Source of the DNA: Laguncularia racemosa
Lineage: Eukaryota; Streptophyta; Magnoliopsida; Myrtales; Combretaceae
Length of the DNA: 64,000 nt
Direction: 5' to 3'
Assembly: GCA_037954665.1 (NCBI GenBank)
Contig: JBBMOL010000137.1
Location: forward strand, 1,488,001-1,552,000
Shown here: positions 1 to 12,185 of the stretch, piece after piece
Position numbering within the stretch: position 1 is the first letter of the stretch
Layout: each line of letters begins with the position of its first letter
Notes under the pieces: generated by a model
What the model was told of the DNA's origin: nothing
Seen by the model: only the letters and a program-made list of their open reading frames with translations
Database searches by the model: none
Program-made: the position numbers and the translations under genes

Positions 1-1043
1 TGTCAATTTTTCTTGTTCTTAAAGTAGTTTTAACCTAGTTTTAAGGGAGAATTGTGGAGATCAAATCTTGGAGAAAACTTTGTGATCTTGGTAGAGATTA
101 TCATCCATTGTGAAGGATTTATGGAGTTCCTTGCAATTAAGGTCTTATTTGTATTGTTGAATCGGTGATTTCTGAACTTTATTTCTTATATGCAATTCAA
201 TTATTTGATCCAACTATTGAATATGATTTCTTTTGCACGAATCTCCTTGAATCATAATCATGTCTTTATCTCCATGAATTGCTAAGTCTTTTCCTTGGGA
301 AATTGGATGAAACCCTAGAATGTTAAAAGGATAATTGTAGCCATGTTATATGATTATGAATTATTAGGATTATTCATGATTGCAATTCCTTTGATTTCAA
401 TTATAATTGGTCTTTGATTATAATTGTTAGAAATCCTTTTGATACGGGAGTTGATTAGGATTTGTTAGGAATTCTTAATTAGATTGATTATCAATACGGG
501 AGTTGCGATAATTGGTTTAATTAGAGTTTATGGAGGGCGCAATGTAGTGTTTCTTGTTAATTAATCACTAAGGGATTAGGGTTAATTGATTTAGGGCATT
601 AGTTGTTTGTAGCATCGAGAGGTGTATGAACATAATTTTGATTCCTTGGTTAATTAGAGACGCGAAAGCCGACTAATTGATTTAAGGTTAAAATCCCTAA
701 AAAGGATTTTCTAAACTCATTTGAATAACCTTATAACCACTAGTTGATATAACATGGTAGCAGTTTGATTAATGAATCTAGGGTGAATTCTAATTTCCCT
801 CATTCATAATTGATAGATTCTTCATAAAATTCTCCTTGTTTGCTTTAAGTTAAATTTTTAGTTTAGACATTTCAAAACCCCTTTTTAATCACTTAGATAT
901 TTATAAGAATTTCCATAGGTCTAGTACTCTATTAGTTCCTCGAGGGATCGACAACCTTACTTTTCACCACTCTATTACTTGATACGACCAGTGCACTTGC
1001 TGCAATTTACGCTCCCATTTTATATATACGTTCTGAGCGTATC
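1..1043 (+). mobile_element. LTR-like fragment (R/U5 side) of a Ty3/Gypsy element
   Basis: The right part has the layout of a plant Gypsy U5. It has a 'tcgagggatcgacaacc' box, a 'gatacgaccagtgcacttgc' box and a terminal 'gagcgtatca' ending in CA. The left part carries the alternating 'gggttaattga' and 'gcgaaagccgac' text common in such LTRs. The left end is cut by the window, and no primer-binding site follows the CA. It is therefore a solo LTR, the 3' LTR of an element to the left, or a truncated relic. Family assignment rests on style only. Confidence 0.45.
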
Positions 1044-2669
1044 ACTCCCAGGTTTCTAATTTGGATTTACCTATTGATGCTGTTAAGAGTCACCCCTTTA
1101 TCGAGTCCCTTTCTATTGTAGGTACTAGAGAAATTATCAAATCACGATAGTCAGTTCGCCAAGCTTGGTTCTAATGGCATGGGTTACTACTAAAGGACAT
1201 TCCTAAGAAGATTGGGACTACGTCAAGGGATAGTTTCCCCATTTCAACCTTAAGGACAAGGTTGTTTTTCCAGATGAGGGGAAAATTATTACAATATGTG
1301 CTAGACGACAACCAAGGGTTCCAAAGTAACGTAAGGATTACATTACTCATTAATATGGCTGAGTTGTAAATCAAAGATATCATCGAATCAATACTATCAT
1401 AGCATAGATAGATATAGTAGGGATTGTAACAAGAAACTATTAGACAATAGTTATACATCAATTATATGCATGTAACAACATATAAATATGGGAAATAAAC
1501 AAAAAGGGGGACATCCTTATATTTCTCCAATCTTGGAACTTAGGAGTTAGGGACTCACTCGAAGAAGTCTTGTAACCATCACTTGTCAAACAAACATAAC
1601 CAACCATTAGCCAATTAGTATTCTTAACATATCAAAACCCTAATCTACAAGAACTATAAACATATCAAAACCTTAATATAAAAGAACTATAAACAAGAGA
1701 GGAGTTATGGATTGAGAATAAGGAAGTGAGGAAAACACATGTGGAGTGACCGAATCAAACTATAGGCGGTTTGACAGGTCAGGCTTGAGTCATAATTAAA
1801 GGCTTAACATCAAAACAATTTAAACCGGCAATGTCTAGTTCCCTAAAATGGAGAACTATAACTAACTAAGTGGCTAAATAAAAACTTATATTTTAAACCT
1901 AGAAAATAAAATTTAGCTCAATAACTTTATAGTCTTTAGCTAACTTTTGAAGGAGTTGTAAAAGATTTTCTTTTATTTATATAATATTATACTACTAGAA
2001 ATGTACAATAAAAGTTTAAAGACTAGAAAGAGATCAAAAGACAAAAATTAGTCCAACATTATTAAAAAATGAAAACTTCCTTTTAGTGAATGTCTATACT
2101 ATATATATCTAAGTAGACTCGCTTTATAAATACATTTATTTCTTACATTATTATTAGCAAAGTATTAAATACTATGAATAGGATAGAATTTTTCATAATT
2201 CATATGGTAATAGTTTAAATTTTTTAATACATTTTCATTTAATTTTAATTTTATGCTTTATTTTCTTAATTTCTTTTTTCTATAATTATTTATTTTTTTT
2301 AATTCATACTTGTGAAACCACCATAGACCTTGACTCAAAGCATTGGCATGGGTTGGTTCTAAATTGATTCACTGTTTAGAACGAAATCATACTTGAGTTT
2401 AATAACATGCACATAACCTAATGGTTAGGATAAGTTAGATATTGGAAACCTTAACTATTAGACATAAAAAAAGAGAGTAAAATTTAATTCAAAAATTTTA
2501 AACAAATAGCTAGATGGTAGTAAATAATCTAAAAATTATTTAAATTCACATTTTGAAAGAAAATACAACAAAATTGTGAAAACCGTTAAAAATCACAAAA
2601 AAAAAGTCCAAAAGCATGTCAAAAAGGCCTAGAGCACATCTTTGGAAAGGTTTAGAGCATGTTAGGCCT
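1044..2669. other. AT-rich intergenic DNA, no gene seen
   Basis: No reading frame here shows coding-like composition or a recognisable domain. 1050-1330 is slightly richer in GC and might be a badly decayed retroelement coding relic following the LTR fragment, but no motif could be matched. 1900-2600 is low-complexity A/T. Confidence 0.4.
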
Positions 2670-2981
2670 TCACTCACCAAGAGCATCCCCAAATTCCGAT
2701 TCACCCAAAAGGTCCAAAGAATTCCACTTATTAAAAATTACAGGTTTTCCTTGTTTCAATACATGATCATATTCACTCGAATCAACCCTAATAAAAACCC
2801 AATCATTAAAGAACCTAGAATGTGCATCATAACTATCCAATATAACCTTCTCTTCATCACTTGGCACATTATTCATGATCCATTGCAACAAGTTTTGTAA
2901 TCCACAAACTCCAGATTGAGTTATTAAAACTTTAAGGTCTTGATCCCTATCGGTTGTAATAGCCATCATAGGGTTCAACAC
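2670..2981 (-). pseudogene. Orphan 103-codon reading frame, unidentified
   Basis: The frame reads as plausible protein: acidic, mixed composition, with segments such as 'NNVPSDEEKVILDSYDAHS' and 'DWVFIRVDSSEYDHVLKQG'. It has no flanking exon, TATA box or signal that could be tied to it. I do not recognise the family. It could be a displaced exon or gene fragment, or a chance frame. It lies between two gene-free stretches on the same strand as the host gene. Confidence 0.18.
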
Positions 2982-4600
2982 ACGAATAACTATTTATTAT
3001 TTGGTAGGATTTTTGTCATGCCAAATAACTATTCGTGTGAAGTAAACATCATATAACTATTTTGTAAAATAGAGGTAGAATAACAATTCCATCCCCTTTT
3101 ATTTATTGAATTGAACGAGCCATTAGGGTCTCTAACATCCAATACACAAGTCAAATCATCGAAATCATGCTTCCAGACATAAGAAAGTAGCTTTACTTTT
3201 TATAATATCAAACTTGGGAAGGAAGTTGTCTTAACAATGATAAATTTTAAGAATGGGATCTGTTTTGGTAATTTTATATACCATACACATCTTAAACTTA
3301 GGATTTTAACTTAAACTAAAACTAGATGTTCTAGCAATCATGAGGACACCATAAATTTCAAAATCAATTATGACTTTTATGGTCAAATGACCTTAAATTA
3401 TCAAACTACAAAACTTGAACGGTTACTCCGAGGAAGAAAAAGAAAAGAAAAGGCTACACCTAGCTTATTAGGTCTCATGACTTTTGAGTTTAGCTTTACT
3501 TAATGTCTTGCTATCTTTTTTAGGAGATATTATGTGCTTTTGATAGACATCCTTGATTAAGCGATCATTATGCACAAGTGACTTTTACTTCAAGATTGGT
3601 TACTTTCTTTTAGTTGCTTGACGATGATATTTTTCAATAAATACATCGAGAGAATACAACAAAAGGAAGATTTAAATATGATCAATTCTACTAAAGGTTA
3701 GTCTCTAAGTCGGTGTCCAGGTTATTAGACTATAGGAAGAATAGTGTTATTTGACTGTGATTGCTTGATATTATTGTTGCTAAACTTACAAAAATGGGAA
3801 ACATATTTTGCAAATCTTTTCCTATCGAATGGCTTACATTGATTGCTACCAAACAAGCCTAAAATATTTGGCAATCATTATTTGAAAAATAATAATAATA
3901 ATAATGAAGATGTAGAAATACCATATGCTAACTTGCTGACAAAAAGCCACAAACGAAAGTAGGTTATCAAATTCCTCAAGAAAATTTACACCATTCTAAG
4001 GTTTTGTAAAAGCCTCTTAACACATGTATGCTGCATGTCTTCATTACCACATCCTATTGGTCTCATCTCTAATATCTGACTGAATACCCCTCTCCCTCCC
4101 CATTGCTATCAAGCATCAAGTGTCATGCCATTCATCATCACTCTCTTTTTTAACATGATTCTTATCAATTTTAACTTTAGTACCGGTAAAAATAATACTT
4201 GATAAAATCCGAACTTGATATATATATAACTTTTTGTTAATTTAATCATGCTCCCACATAGACAATCATATTGTCAGTATTTATTTAATTGAATCATATA
4301 ATGTTCAAAGTTAAAACAAATGGTTGAATTTTTAAATTATTATATTTTTACCCAACTTGTCTAAACATTTATAACATAAATAAATGGTTATATATGCAAT
4401 CATTTCTATAAGCATTTCCATAGCTTTTAAGGTAGTTTTAATGAATGCATTTGCCAAGTTAAAAACAATATTTTAAGAACTCATTCTCCTTATAGAAACT
4501 TGATATTTATGATATGGGTATGTTTTATGATAATTTTATGGACAAATAGGTTTGATCAAAATATAAAATACATTCATTAAACAGATTGTATTATTGATTT
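2982..4600. other. Intergenic DNA, no gene seen
   Basis: AT-rich sequence with a short (AAT)n microsatellite near 3888-3906 and a pyrimidine-rich patch near 4088-4150. No coding frame, LTR end or tRNA-like element was recognised. Confidence 0.4.
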
Positions 4601-5675
4601 TCAAAACAAGATTAACATATGGATCATTTACAAGATTAGATTTTCAAAGCCACACTTTGTGATCGCTAATACGAACTATCAGTCCTCAAAGGATTCCAGG
4701 AAATTGCAGTTGAGTATGAATTAGAAAGAAGGGAAGATGGGGTTTGTTTTCCGTAGCTTATCAAATGGTCGTGATTCAGGAGAGTGAATTGCAACATAGG
4801 TCTTTGAAATGAGATCATATCTCAGCAAAAACAATCTTTGATAAAGCATTTGCAATACCAAACATTTTGAGTCACGAGATGCCGCATACAGTCACGACTT
4901 GCGATGACGAAAAAATAAATACCCACAATTTTATAGGATTTGCAAACGTAGAAAAATGCAGACTTTTTTGTGAACCATATAAAAATGCTTCTTGGAGAAA
5001 TTTAAAATTATACTCGCAAGATTTCAAGAGTTTTGCACTTGTATCAGGATAATTCCATACCTTACTTTCCTTTTCTGCTGGTAAAATAAACACATGCAAG
5101 TCAGTATAACAGCTTCGGGCTAGTTATGTGACCAAAAACATAATCGCATCCAAATTTTAGAATAACCACAAATAAGTCAGTTGGCCGGTTCTGAACCAAC
5201 CCAAGAGCAAATGTGCGCAGGAGATGCAACAAAGTTAATATAACTTCCAGTCACGTATCTTGAGGACGAATTTACAATATGCTGGTTCCGGAGGGTTTAG
5301 TTCGCAGTTGGGTCTGCCAAAAAAGGGTTCCTATGTCCCAAAATCATAGAAAGCTACATCACCATCTACAAAAAGAAACAGCTCTCCATGAAGCTCCCAA
5401 AATATTAATATCTAACATAGGGCACGGGTCAATCCTGACTAATATGAGAATCCTTTTTAACTTAGCTCCTAAGAAGTAGAACTGCATAAAACAAGTCAAA
5501 ATGGCTAAAAACAAAACAAGTACCAAGACATGATGCGACCCCTCTCCTACAGTGTTGAGTTCCATGCATCAGCAGAGAAGTCCACCAAACGTCATCCACA
5601 TCTACAATTTCTAAACACTGATCAGGACAAAGTGTACAAAGAAGACTTTATACCTGTCATGCTCAAGTTCCGGTA
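4601..5675 (-). other. 3' flank and probable 3' UTR of the DUF3444 J-protein gene
   Basis: The stretch immediately downstream of the host-gene stop is less AT-biased than the flanks and contains no independent coding domain. Small frames at 4867-5099 and 5279-5775 are short and lack family features. The transcript should end somewhere here, but no unambiguous minus-strand AATAAA signal was pinned down. Confidence 0.35.
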
Positions 5676-8453
5676 TCAAGTAAAGAAATATAGTGGTAGT
5701 GCTGCCGTATCAAGCTCCCAGAAGCCTCTCAGAGCGCCATTACCCTCCTCTGTCAGCTGGAAAGCGGGAATTTGATGAGAAAATCGCAACAGCTCCTTCA
5801 ATGGAATCTCTGAAGTTGACTTTGAGCCCCACTCCACTTGAGGTTTGAATACTGAATCAAAACCCTGTACTCGTTCCAGATTCAAAACTTTTATACGAAA
5901 ATCATCCTTTTCAATAACCTCAATTATGTCATATTCACATTTTTTCAACTCCGAACATGTCATATCAGAATGCCAGTTCTTATACAATGCCCAGACCTCA
6001 CCCTTTTCTGGATAGATAGAATAAATATTATTGTTACCTGCCACGGAGTTTGCTTTTAAGCAATGTGAAAATGTATCACTTTCTGTATATACACAGGGCT
6101 TAAACTTTCCAACCTTAAATTTCCCACAACATATCGGCATGTCCTTTTCGCACCACTGGATGGCATTGTCTGGAAGGGAAAAAGAAATAAGCCATCGCAG
6201 GTGCACTCTAAATCGCGGTGAATGCTCCAATTTTGTAATGCAACCATAGTATTTTGGTAAACCATCCTCATCAGCATACAATGCCCAAATTTGCCCTTCT
6301 TTATAATTTTCAGGAAATTTCGCTTCATCAAATTTGAAAAAGACAGGATCTGGAACATTAACAGGATGAGATGTGAAATCCATAGAATCCTGCAGGCTTT
6401 CATCCTCCTTGACAGAACTGTCCTCTATATTCATGGGATCCACACTGTAGCAAACACCATCATTATCTATGTTCAAACCTTTATGAGGAGCAATCTCTTC
6501 AAGATCCCTTGTCACAGAAGCTGGGTCAAGTTCAAATGAACCTTTTGGAACTCCTTCCCTTTCCTCACCAGTCAATTTGAAAGACGGAACCCTATGAGCA
6601 AACCTGTACAATTCTGCAGGATGAATCTGGAAGCTCGTAGTCCCTTCCCTATCTATTCTACGGAAAAGACTAGAAAAGCCCTTCACCTTACCTAACCAAG
6701 CAACAAATACACCATCATCCTCAGAAAAATCCATTAGGATTTCAACAAACTCATATTCAAATTTCTTATGAGCAGCAGGATTGTAATACCAGTTGATATC
6801 CCAGTCCTTAAAAATGGCCCATGTCTCCCCTTTCTTTGGGTATATAAAAAATGTGTTTCTCTGCTTGCCTTTCTTGCAAGAGGCAAGGTGTGAGAACACT
6901 GCGATATCTTGAATGTCATCAGTGTCTCCACAAGTAAACTTACCACAAGAAATAGGCAAGCTCATTTTAGCCCAATTGGTTTCATTTACATCATCAGGGT
7001 TCGGTTCTAACCACACCACTTGCACATTAAAGTCATGATGAAGAACTTCACTGATACAAGCATAATATCTGGGCATCCCATCACACTTATCATAGATAGC
7101 CCAAACCTGTCCAGCTGCAAATCGCACCTTTTGCCGATCATAGTCAAAGTCACAAAATTCAGGATCAGGATAATGATAAACCTTTGGCTCTGTTGCAGTT
7201 TCTGAGTCTTCTGATGTGGATTTGTCACCTTGTAAGCCTTCATCCACGTTATCAGCTACAACCTCCTCTCCATTAGACTTACATGCTTCCATTTGAAATC
7301 CATTGTCATAGTTCTTTTCTTGATATTGCTGCTGCCTCTTCTTAGTCTTTTTAAGAACTACAAAATCATCCTCATTGTCACTGATATTCTCTCTGTAAGA
7401 CACACGTTGCCTTTGTCGTGTGGATCTTCGGACTGGCTGATCAACAGAGTGTGCAAATCTCTGACTTCGAGGCAGATCACCATCCTCACCGGTCACTGAA
7501 CCTTCTTCAGAACTAGAGCTTCCAGTACCACAACTTTCACTCAATTCCACTTCTTGCTTCTTTCCTCTTTTTCTGTCCACCCTTTCTGGGCCAACTCTAG
7601 CATTAGTTCCAGTCTTTTGAAATACCTCAGCCTTGTGGTTCTGAGATCTTGAAGTTCCTCCAGACCCAACTTCCACTTTGTGATAATGCTGGCTTCGGAA
7701 AGGATTTGGCTGCTGGAATGTTGATCTATTCATATTAAACATGTGTGCACTTGGCATATTTACATCATACGCCACATAGGTTTTCTTGCAATTTTGACAT
7801 GAGAGAGCTCTACTGATCATATGAATATGGTACTGGTACCTTACATCACAAAATGGACACATAGTCCAAAAGGTCCGTTGATCATTCAAGCCAGCCTGGG
7901 CTGGCTGTTGCTGCTGTTGGTTTTGGGCATTATAGCTGGGAAAACTGCTCCTAGGATTGTTCTGAGCAACATTTATATTAACCTTTTGTGTAGGCCTATA
8001 ATGCGCTGATGGCCTACTAAAGGACGCATTGTGAGGTGCTGCTCTATGTACAGAAGCATTGCGCTTACTGTCATGCAGGGAGCGCTTGTCATGATCTAAA
8101 AGAACTCTCTGAGCTTCCCCAACTAGTTTAAAGGCAGCCTCAGCACCAGCAAACTTGTTTTTATCTGGATGGAGGTGAAGAGCAAATTTCCGGTACTGCT
8201 TCTTTATTGTTGCTTCATCAGCTGCCTGCTCAACTTGAAGAATTGCATACCAGTCCATCTCATTTCCAGCCACTCTCTTTTCAGCAGAACAATGTACATC
8301 ACAAACCATAAGCATCTGAGAAATATTCTCCAGGTCAGGATAAAGTTGCTGAGCCTTCAAGGCAAATTTACGAGCCCCTATAAAATCCTTTGCCTGCAGC
8401 TTCTTCTCTGCGAGACCCTTAGCCTTGAAGGCCTCTTCTTTATTGCATTCCAT
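5676..8453 (-). CDS. DnaJ-domain protein with zinc ribbon and tandem DUF3444 modules
   Basis: An uninterrupted single-exon 925-residue protein of the plant 'DNAJ heat shock N-terminal domain-containing' family. Residues 1-55 are a helical leader typical of the family (MECNKEEAFKAKGLAEKKL). The J domain is about 67-131, with the Hsp70-stimulating HPD triad at 95-97. A CxxC...CxxC zinc ribbon is at 199/202 and 219/222. Residues 260-420 are low-complexity, Ser/Glu-rich and basic, with RRSTRQRQR and KKTKKR patches that suggest nuclear location. Two DUF3444 modules follow, about 426-640 and 705-915. Both contain the 'GQ(V/I)WA(I/L)Y', 'CGKF', 'YP(K/E)KGE(T/V)WA' and 'ELDxA' signatures. The family recruits Hsp70 and is probably a chromatin- or transcription-linked co-chaperone; the exact client is unknown. 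This start is chosen because it gives the family N-terminus. No disabling change was seen, so it is probably functional. Confidence 0.95.
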   Translation of the reverse strand: MECNKEEAFKAKGLAEKKLQAKDFIGARKFALKAQQLYPDLENISQMLMVCDVHCSAEKRVAGNEMDWYAILQVEQAADEATIKKQYRKFALHLHPDKNKFAGAEAAFKLVGEAQRVLLDHDKRSLHDSKRNASVHRAAPHNASFSRPSAHYRPTQKVNINVAQNNPRSSFPSYNAQNQQQQQPAQAGLNDQRTFWTMCPFCDVRYQYHIHMISRALSCQNCKKTYVAYDVNMPSAHMFNMNRSTFQQPNPFRSQHYHKVEVGSGGTSRSQNHKAEVFQKTGTNARVGPERVDRKRGKKQEVELSESCGTGSSSSEEGSVTGEDGDLPRSQRFAHSVDQPVRRSTRQRQRVSYRENISDNEDDFVVLKKTKKRQQQYQEKNYDNGFQMEACKSNGEEVVADNVDEGLQGDKSTSEDSETATEPKVYHYPDPEFCDFDYDRQKVRFAAGQVWAIYDKCDGMPRYYACISEVLHHDFNVQVVWLEPNPDDVNETNWAKMSLPISCGKFTCGDTDDIQDIAVFSHLASCKKGKQRNTFFIYPKKGETWAIFKDWDINWYYNPAAHKKFEYEFVEILMDFSEDDGVFVAWLGKVKGFSSLFRRIDREGTTSFQIHPAELYRFAHRVPSFKLTGEEREGVPKGSFELDPASVTRDLEEIAPHKGLNIDNDGVCYSVDPMNIEDSSVKEDESLQDSMDFTSHPVNVPDPVFFKFDEAKFPENYKEGQIWALYADEDGLPKYYGCITKLEHSPRFRVHLRWLISFSLPDNAIQWCEKDMPICCGKFKVGKFKPCVYTESDTFSHCLKANSVAGNNNIYSIYPEKGEVWALYKNWHSDMTCSELKKCEYDIIEVIEKDDFRIKVLNLERVQGFDSVFKPQVEWGSKSTSEIPLKELLRFSHQIPAFQLTEEGNGALRGFWELDTAALPLYFFT

Positions 8454-8491
8454 ATATACCAGAGTTAAACAGCTTCCAGCAAAGTTTATGA

Positions 8492-10249
8492 CTGCTCACA
8501 ACCTCATTGGTGTTAGCACATATTGATGGCAATCAATGAAAAAGTCCACATGAATCATTCCATAAACATGGATTACAAACTCCAAAGCAACCGAGGTGCT
8601 GCAATTTCATAAAATTCATGCCATTAAAGCGAAGCATCACCGAAAGGAATCCCATATAGATGAAAAAAAGAAAAGAAGAAATTAACAATGCAATGAGAAC
8701 AAAAGGAAAGATGCCACACGCTAATTTCCTATACCAAGCCAAACGAAGACAGTGCAAAAGATATTTGACCATGAAAGTGGTGTCAGCACTGTACATGTGT
8801 ACTGCATAAAGCATCTAAGCAAGGTCAATACAGAAGCCTCCAGGTAACGACTCAGAGGGTCGATTCATGAAAAGGTCATGTTGTGCATATACCTACAGTT
8901 CTATTGACTCGTAGAACAAGTAACAAGTTTCCCATTTTTTTTAGGTAAATCAGTAACTTTATTTATATGAGAAAGAGTTCACAGGTATCAATTGACTGGA
9001 AAATATACACAACTACTCTATGAGTATATAAAAATACTGCCAGAAATAAGAATTGACTAGAGACTTCAAGAAAGCTTAAAATAAGCTATAATTTGGCTAG
9101 CAAGAGAGCCTGATTTGGGACACAATTATCCAATCCTAACATGATTACAAGCCCTCTATATACAGTATACAGTTGCAGCTAAGGAAGCTCTCCACTTCTT
9201 AATCTTGGGATCTTTAGACAAGACTGAGTTTCCCATGTTTTCCATATTACCAGAAGGAAGTAACAAATTTCCCATCATAGGCTCATTAAATTTGTTGAAG
9301 ATTGAAATGGAGGTACAAAAATACCAGCTAATGGAAGTTCAGATTTTATTTTTTTTTCATTTTAGTTAAATAAGGATTATGCTAGTGATTAGACCGGTTA
9401 TCCACAAGATATCCTACAAGACCCACGTACTAAGCTAATAAGTCCAGCTTACACCACGTAAATGGTGCTGCCCGCCACCAAAGCCCCCACCCTTAAACCC
9501 CCCCACACACAATCCCAACCCCACCACCACCCCCACCAAATCCCTCCTAATTCAGTGCTTTAGTTTCAAACTCTTGTCCAACCTCTCAATCTCAAAAGCA
9601 TAAATTTCAACCTGGTATGCAAAGTTTACTTTGTGACTAGATTCATTTATCTCGACAAGCATGGACTGTTTGAAAACTTCCATCTCCTAAAACTGATACT
9701 CAAGACTTGTCATCCAATTCAGTCATTCACATCACTGCAGCAACAGCCTTTACAAAAAAACTGGGAGCGAGACTGCTTACACATGCGACCTCCCTCCCTC
9801 ACACCACCGACCTGGCGTACAATGTACTACATGCAGTGGATACACTCATTCACATGACTTTGGTCCAGAAAGTTTCAAAGTTTTGGTCCATATAACTAAA
9901 GTCCAAAGACCCGCTTCTTGATTTACAGTGTTGTCCTTAAAAATCATAATAACAACCGAATTATTCACTAAATTCTAGCCCAAAAAAAGAAAGAAAAAAC
10001 ACATAACAACATTATAAAGCTACGCATAATTAGTAGAAAAAGGGGATATTTTGGTCTAAATAGTAAAAATAAAACAAAACCCTAATTGAGTTGAGTCGGA
10101 ATTAGAAATTGAAGTAATTGAAAAGCTATTTGAAATCCTAAAATGCAAGATCATAAATTTATCATATCACATGTGAGTCAAATGTATAAATCAGTAAATG
10201 ATATGAATCTAGAGAGAAAAAATTAGTATGTAAAGGGAGATAAACTTAC
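8492..10249 (-). other. Putative 5' UTR intron of the J-protein gene
   Basis: Reading on the minus strand, GTAAGT occurs at 10249-10244 and a GCAG acceptor at 8495-8492, only 38 bases before the ATG. This gives an intron of about 1.76 kb in the leader, a layout common for genes of this kind. The interval has no coding domain. It holds AT-rich sequence, a strongly C-rich plus-strand patch at 9470-9545, and a poly-T run at 9345-9358. Splice sites are inferred by eye only. Confidence 0.35.
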
Positions 10250-10430
10250 TCCAAATGCTACTTTCTGAGGGAAGGGAGAGACCTTTAGAATAGGGAGAGC
10301 AAAATTGGAAGAAGAGGAAATTGGGTTTTGACATTTTTTTTTTCCCTTCTCCCAGGCCCAACTGCCAAATTTTTTTGGTGATTTGGGTCTCTTTTGATGG
10401 GAGAGATTGTGTATTGTGTGATAAATATAA
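10250..10430 (-). promoter_or_regulatory. Candidate leader exon and core promoter of the J-protein gene
   Basis: On the minus strand 10395-10250 is pyrimidine-rich (repeated CTCTCCC and TTCCTC), as plant 5' leaders often are, and it ends directly at the candidate GTAAGT donor. A TATA-like TATATTTAT lies at 10429-10421, about 30 bases before a plausible start near 10395. Small frames here (10209-10506, minus) are better explained as leader than as protein. Confidence 0.35.
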
Positions 10431-11789
10431 GCAATTGAGGGAAGGCTTCAATAAATATTTGGACTTTATTTGCTAACCGCTCCTTATCAGTTTTTCTATT
10501 TGTCATTAGGTCTTTTAACTTTCTTATTTGTGAAGATATAGTCTTTTTACATATGACATGACAATACTTTACTATTATTATTAATTTTTTAAAATACTTT
10601 TTGAGGGTTTGAAGTTGAAAGTGAGAGAAAAAAAGGGATAAAAAGAAATTGAGAAGAAAATGATTCTAATTCTATTATTGATTATAAGAGGGAATTAAAA
10701 AGAAAAAAATAAAAAATATTTTTATAAATCTTTACATTTCTAATTCTTTTCAAATTAGAAAGAAATGGGAGAGAAAGTGTAAGAAGTATTATATTTTCAA
10801 TTCTATCCCTTTTTTATTTTTTATTTTTTTCCAAATTGGAAAGAAATAGGAGAGAAAGTGTAAGAAGTATTGTATTTTTAATTCTATCCTTTTTTTTATT
10901 TTTTCCTCTATTTTTTGTGTGGACATATTCATAATTTTATATATACTTTATTTTGTCTTTTGTGGTCATTTTTTTTGGGTCAAATTCTTTCCATTTTCCT
11001 TTTTTTCAATCACCCAAACATATTGAAAGGGATCAAATACCTCCATAACTCTTTCATATCTTATTATTTCCTTTCATATTTATTTCTTTCTAATTTCTTC
11101 CCTTTTACCAAACTATGTGTTAGTGCATTTGAATTAATGATTTAAAATTATGGTGATCATTTTTAAATCTAATGTTATTCGAATCTCACAATTGAGATTT
11201 GAAAACCCGAGGTAAATGTGGAATACATGTATCAAAGAAAATTTTCTAAAGATTTCTATTTCAAAAATTAAACAAAAGTGTATAATAATTTGAGACTATA
11301 ATGAGTAGGGATGAGCAAATACATAACGTGTAAGACCATGCTTACTTTGACTATGATTATAAGTTTTAAAATGTTGAAATAAGAATCTGCTCATGGAATT
11401 ATAAAATTATCTTGGAACCTTGTACCATGTATCTTTAAGGTATTGGATACCGTATAAAATATATAGTTTCTCTATTATATTTTTATTTATTCAATATTAA
11501 ATTTAAAATTATGGGGTAAATTTTCAATATCCTAAACCCATCAATGTTTTCATAACTTCCCATTCATCCATATTACATGAAAACATGTTCTCAATGACTT
11601 TAGAAAAGTGGCATTACAAAACCTACTTTATACAATGTTGTGGGTAAAAGTAACATAGCAAAACAAAAATGATAAAATAACATATTCATGAAAAAGGCAC
11701 ACCCTTTACTTGTGTAAATCTCAAATCTACGAAAAATTTTGAATCCACTTATATATAACATCAAATTCATTACAATATAAGTATGACAT
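10431..11789. other. AT-rich intergenic DNA with one two-copy tandem repeat
   Basis: No gene seen. At about 10741-10905 an 81-bp unit occurs twice in tandem; both copies contain 'gagagaaagtgtaagaagta'. The rest is poly-A/T-rich sequence. Confidence 0.5.
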
Positions 11790-12185
11790 CTAATGGAAAA
11801 ACATATAATATACAGTTTTAAAAGCTATTGTCTTTTTTGAATTCTCTTTTTAATATATATTATTGATGTATTTCCACAATTTATTTATCAAATCTTATAA
11901 TAATATATAGTTTCAAAAGATCTTTCATATTTTGTATTTCATTTTTTATGGTATCATTAACATATTTTTATATTTTTTTGTCAAAATTTATCATATTATA
12001 TTATAATACATAGTTTTAGAAGCTCTTACTCTTTTTGTATTTCACCCTTTTATAATATCATTAGTGTATTTCCATAATTTTTTGTCATATCATATCATAT
12101 TATAATATATAATTTTGGAAGTTCTTACTTTTTATATTCCACATTTTAATAATATCATTAATATATTTTTATAATTTTTTTACCT
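11790..12185. repeat. Decayed tandem repeat, units about 95-103 bp, four copies
   Basis: The phrase 'agttttagaagct' and its variants recur near 11814, 11909, 12012 and 12111, giving spacings of 95, 103 and 99. Each copy is followed by a '(t)atcattaatgtatttccataattt' type segment. Copies differ at many positions, so the array is old. The same phrase returns at 14030-14230 and once near 24790, on both sides of element A. Confidence 0.6.

Noticed and set aside
1044..1400. Decayed Tat-type pol text after the first LTR fragment
   Set aside because: A few short phrases looked suggestive in different frames, but no motif could be matched with confidence.
1171..1461. 96-codon minus-strand frame
   Set aside because: Composition is that of random AT-rich DNA, with no domain, promoter or flanking exon.
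6031..8468. Plus-strand and alternate-frame ORFs over the J-protein gene
   Set aside because: All are shadows of the long conserved minus-strand frame.
10209..10506. Small minus-strand proteins of 73-80 codons
   Set aside because: Pyrimidine-rich sequence ending at a splice-donor-like site is better read as a 5' leader of the J-protein gene.
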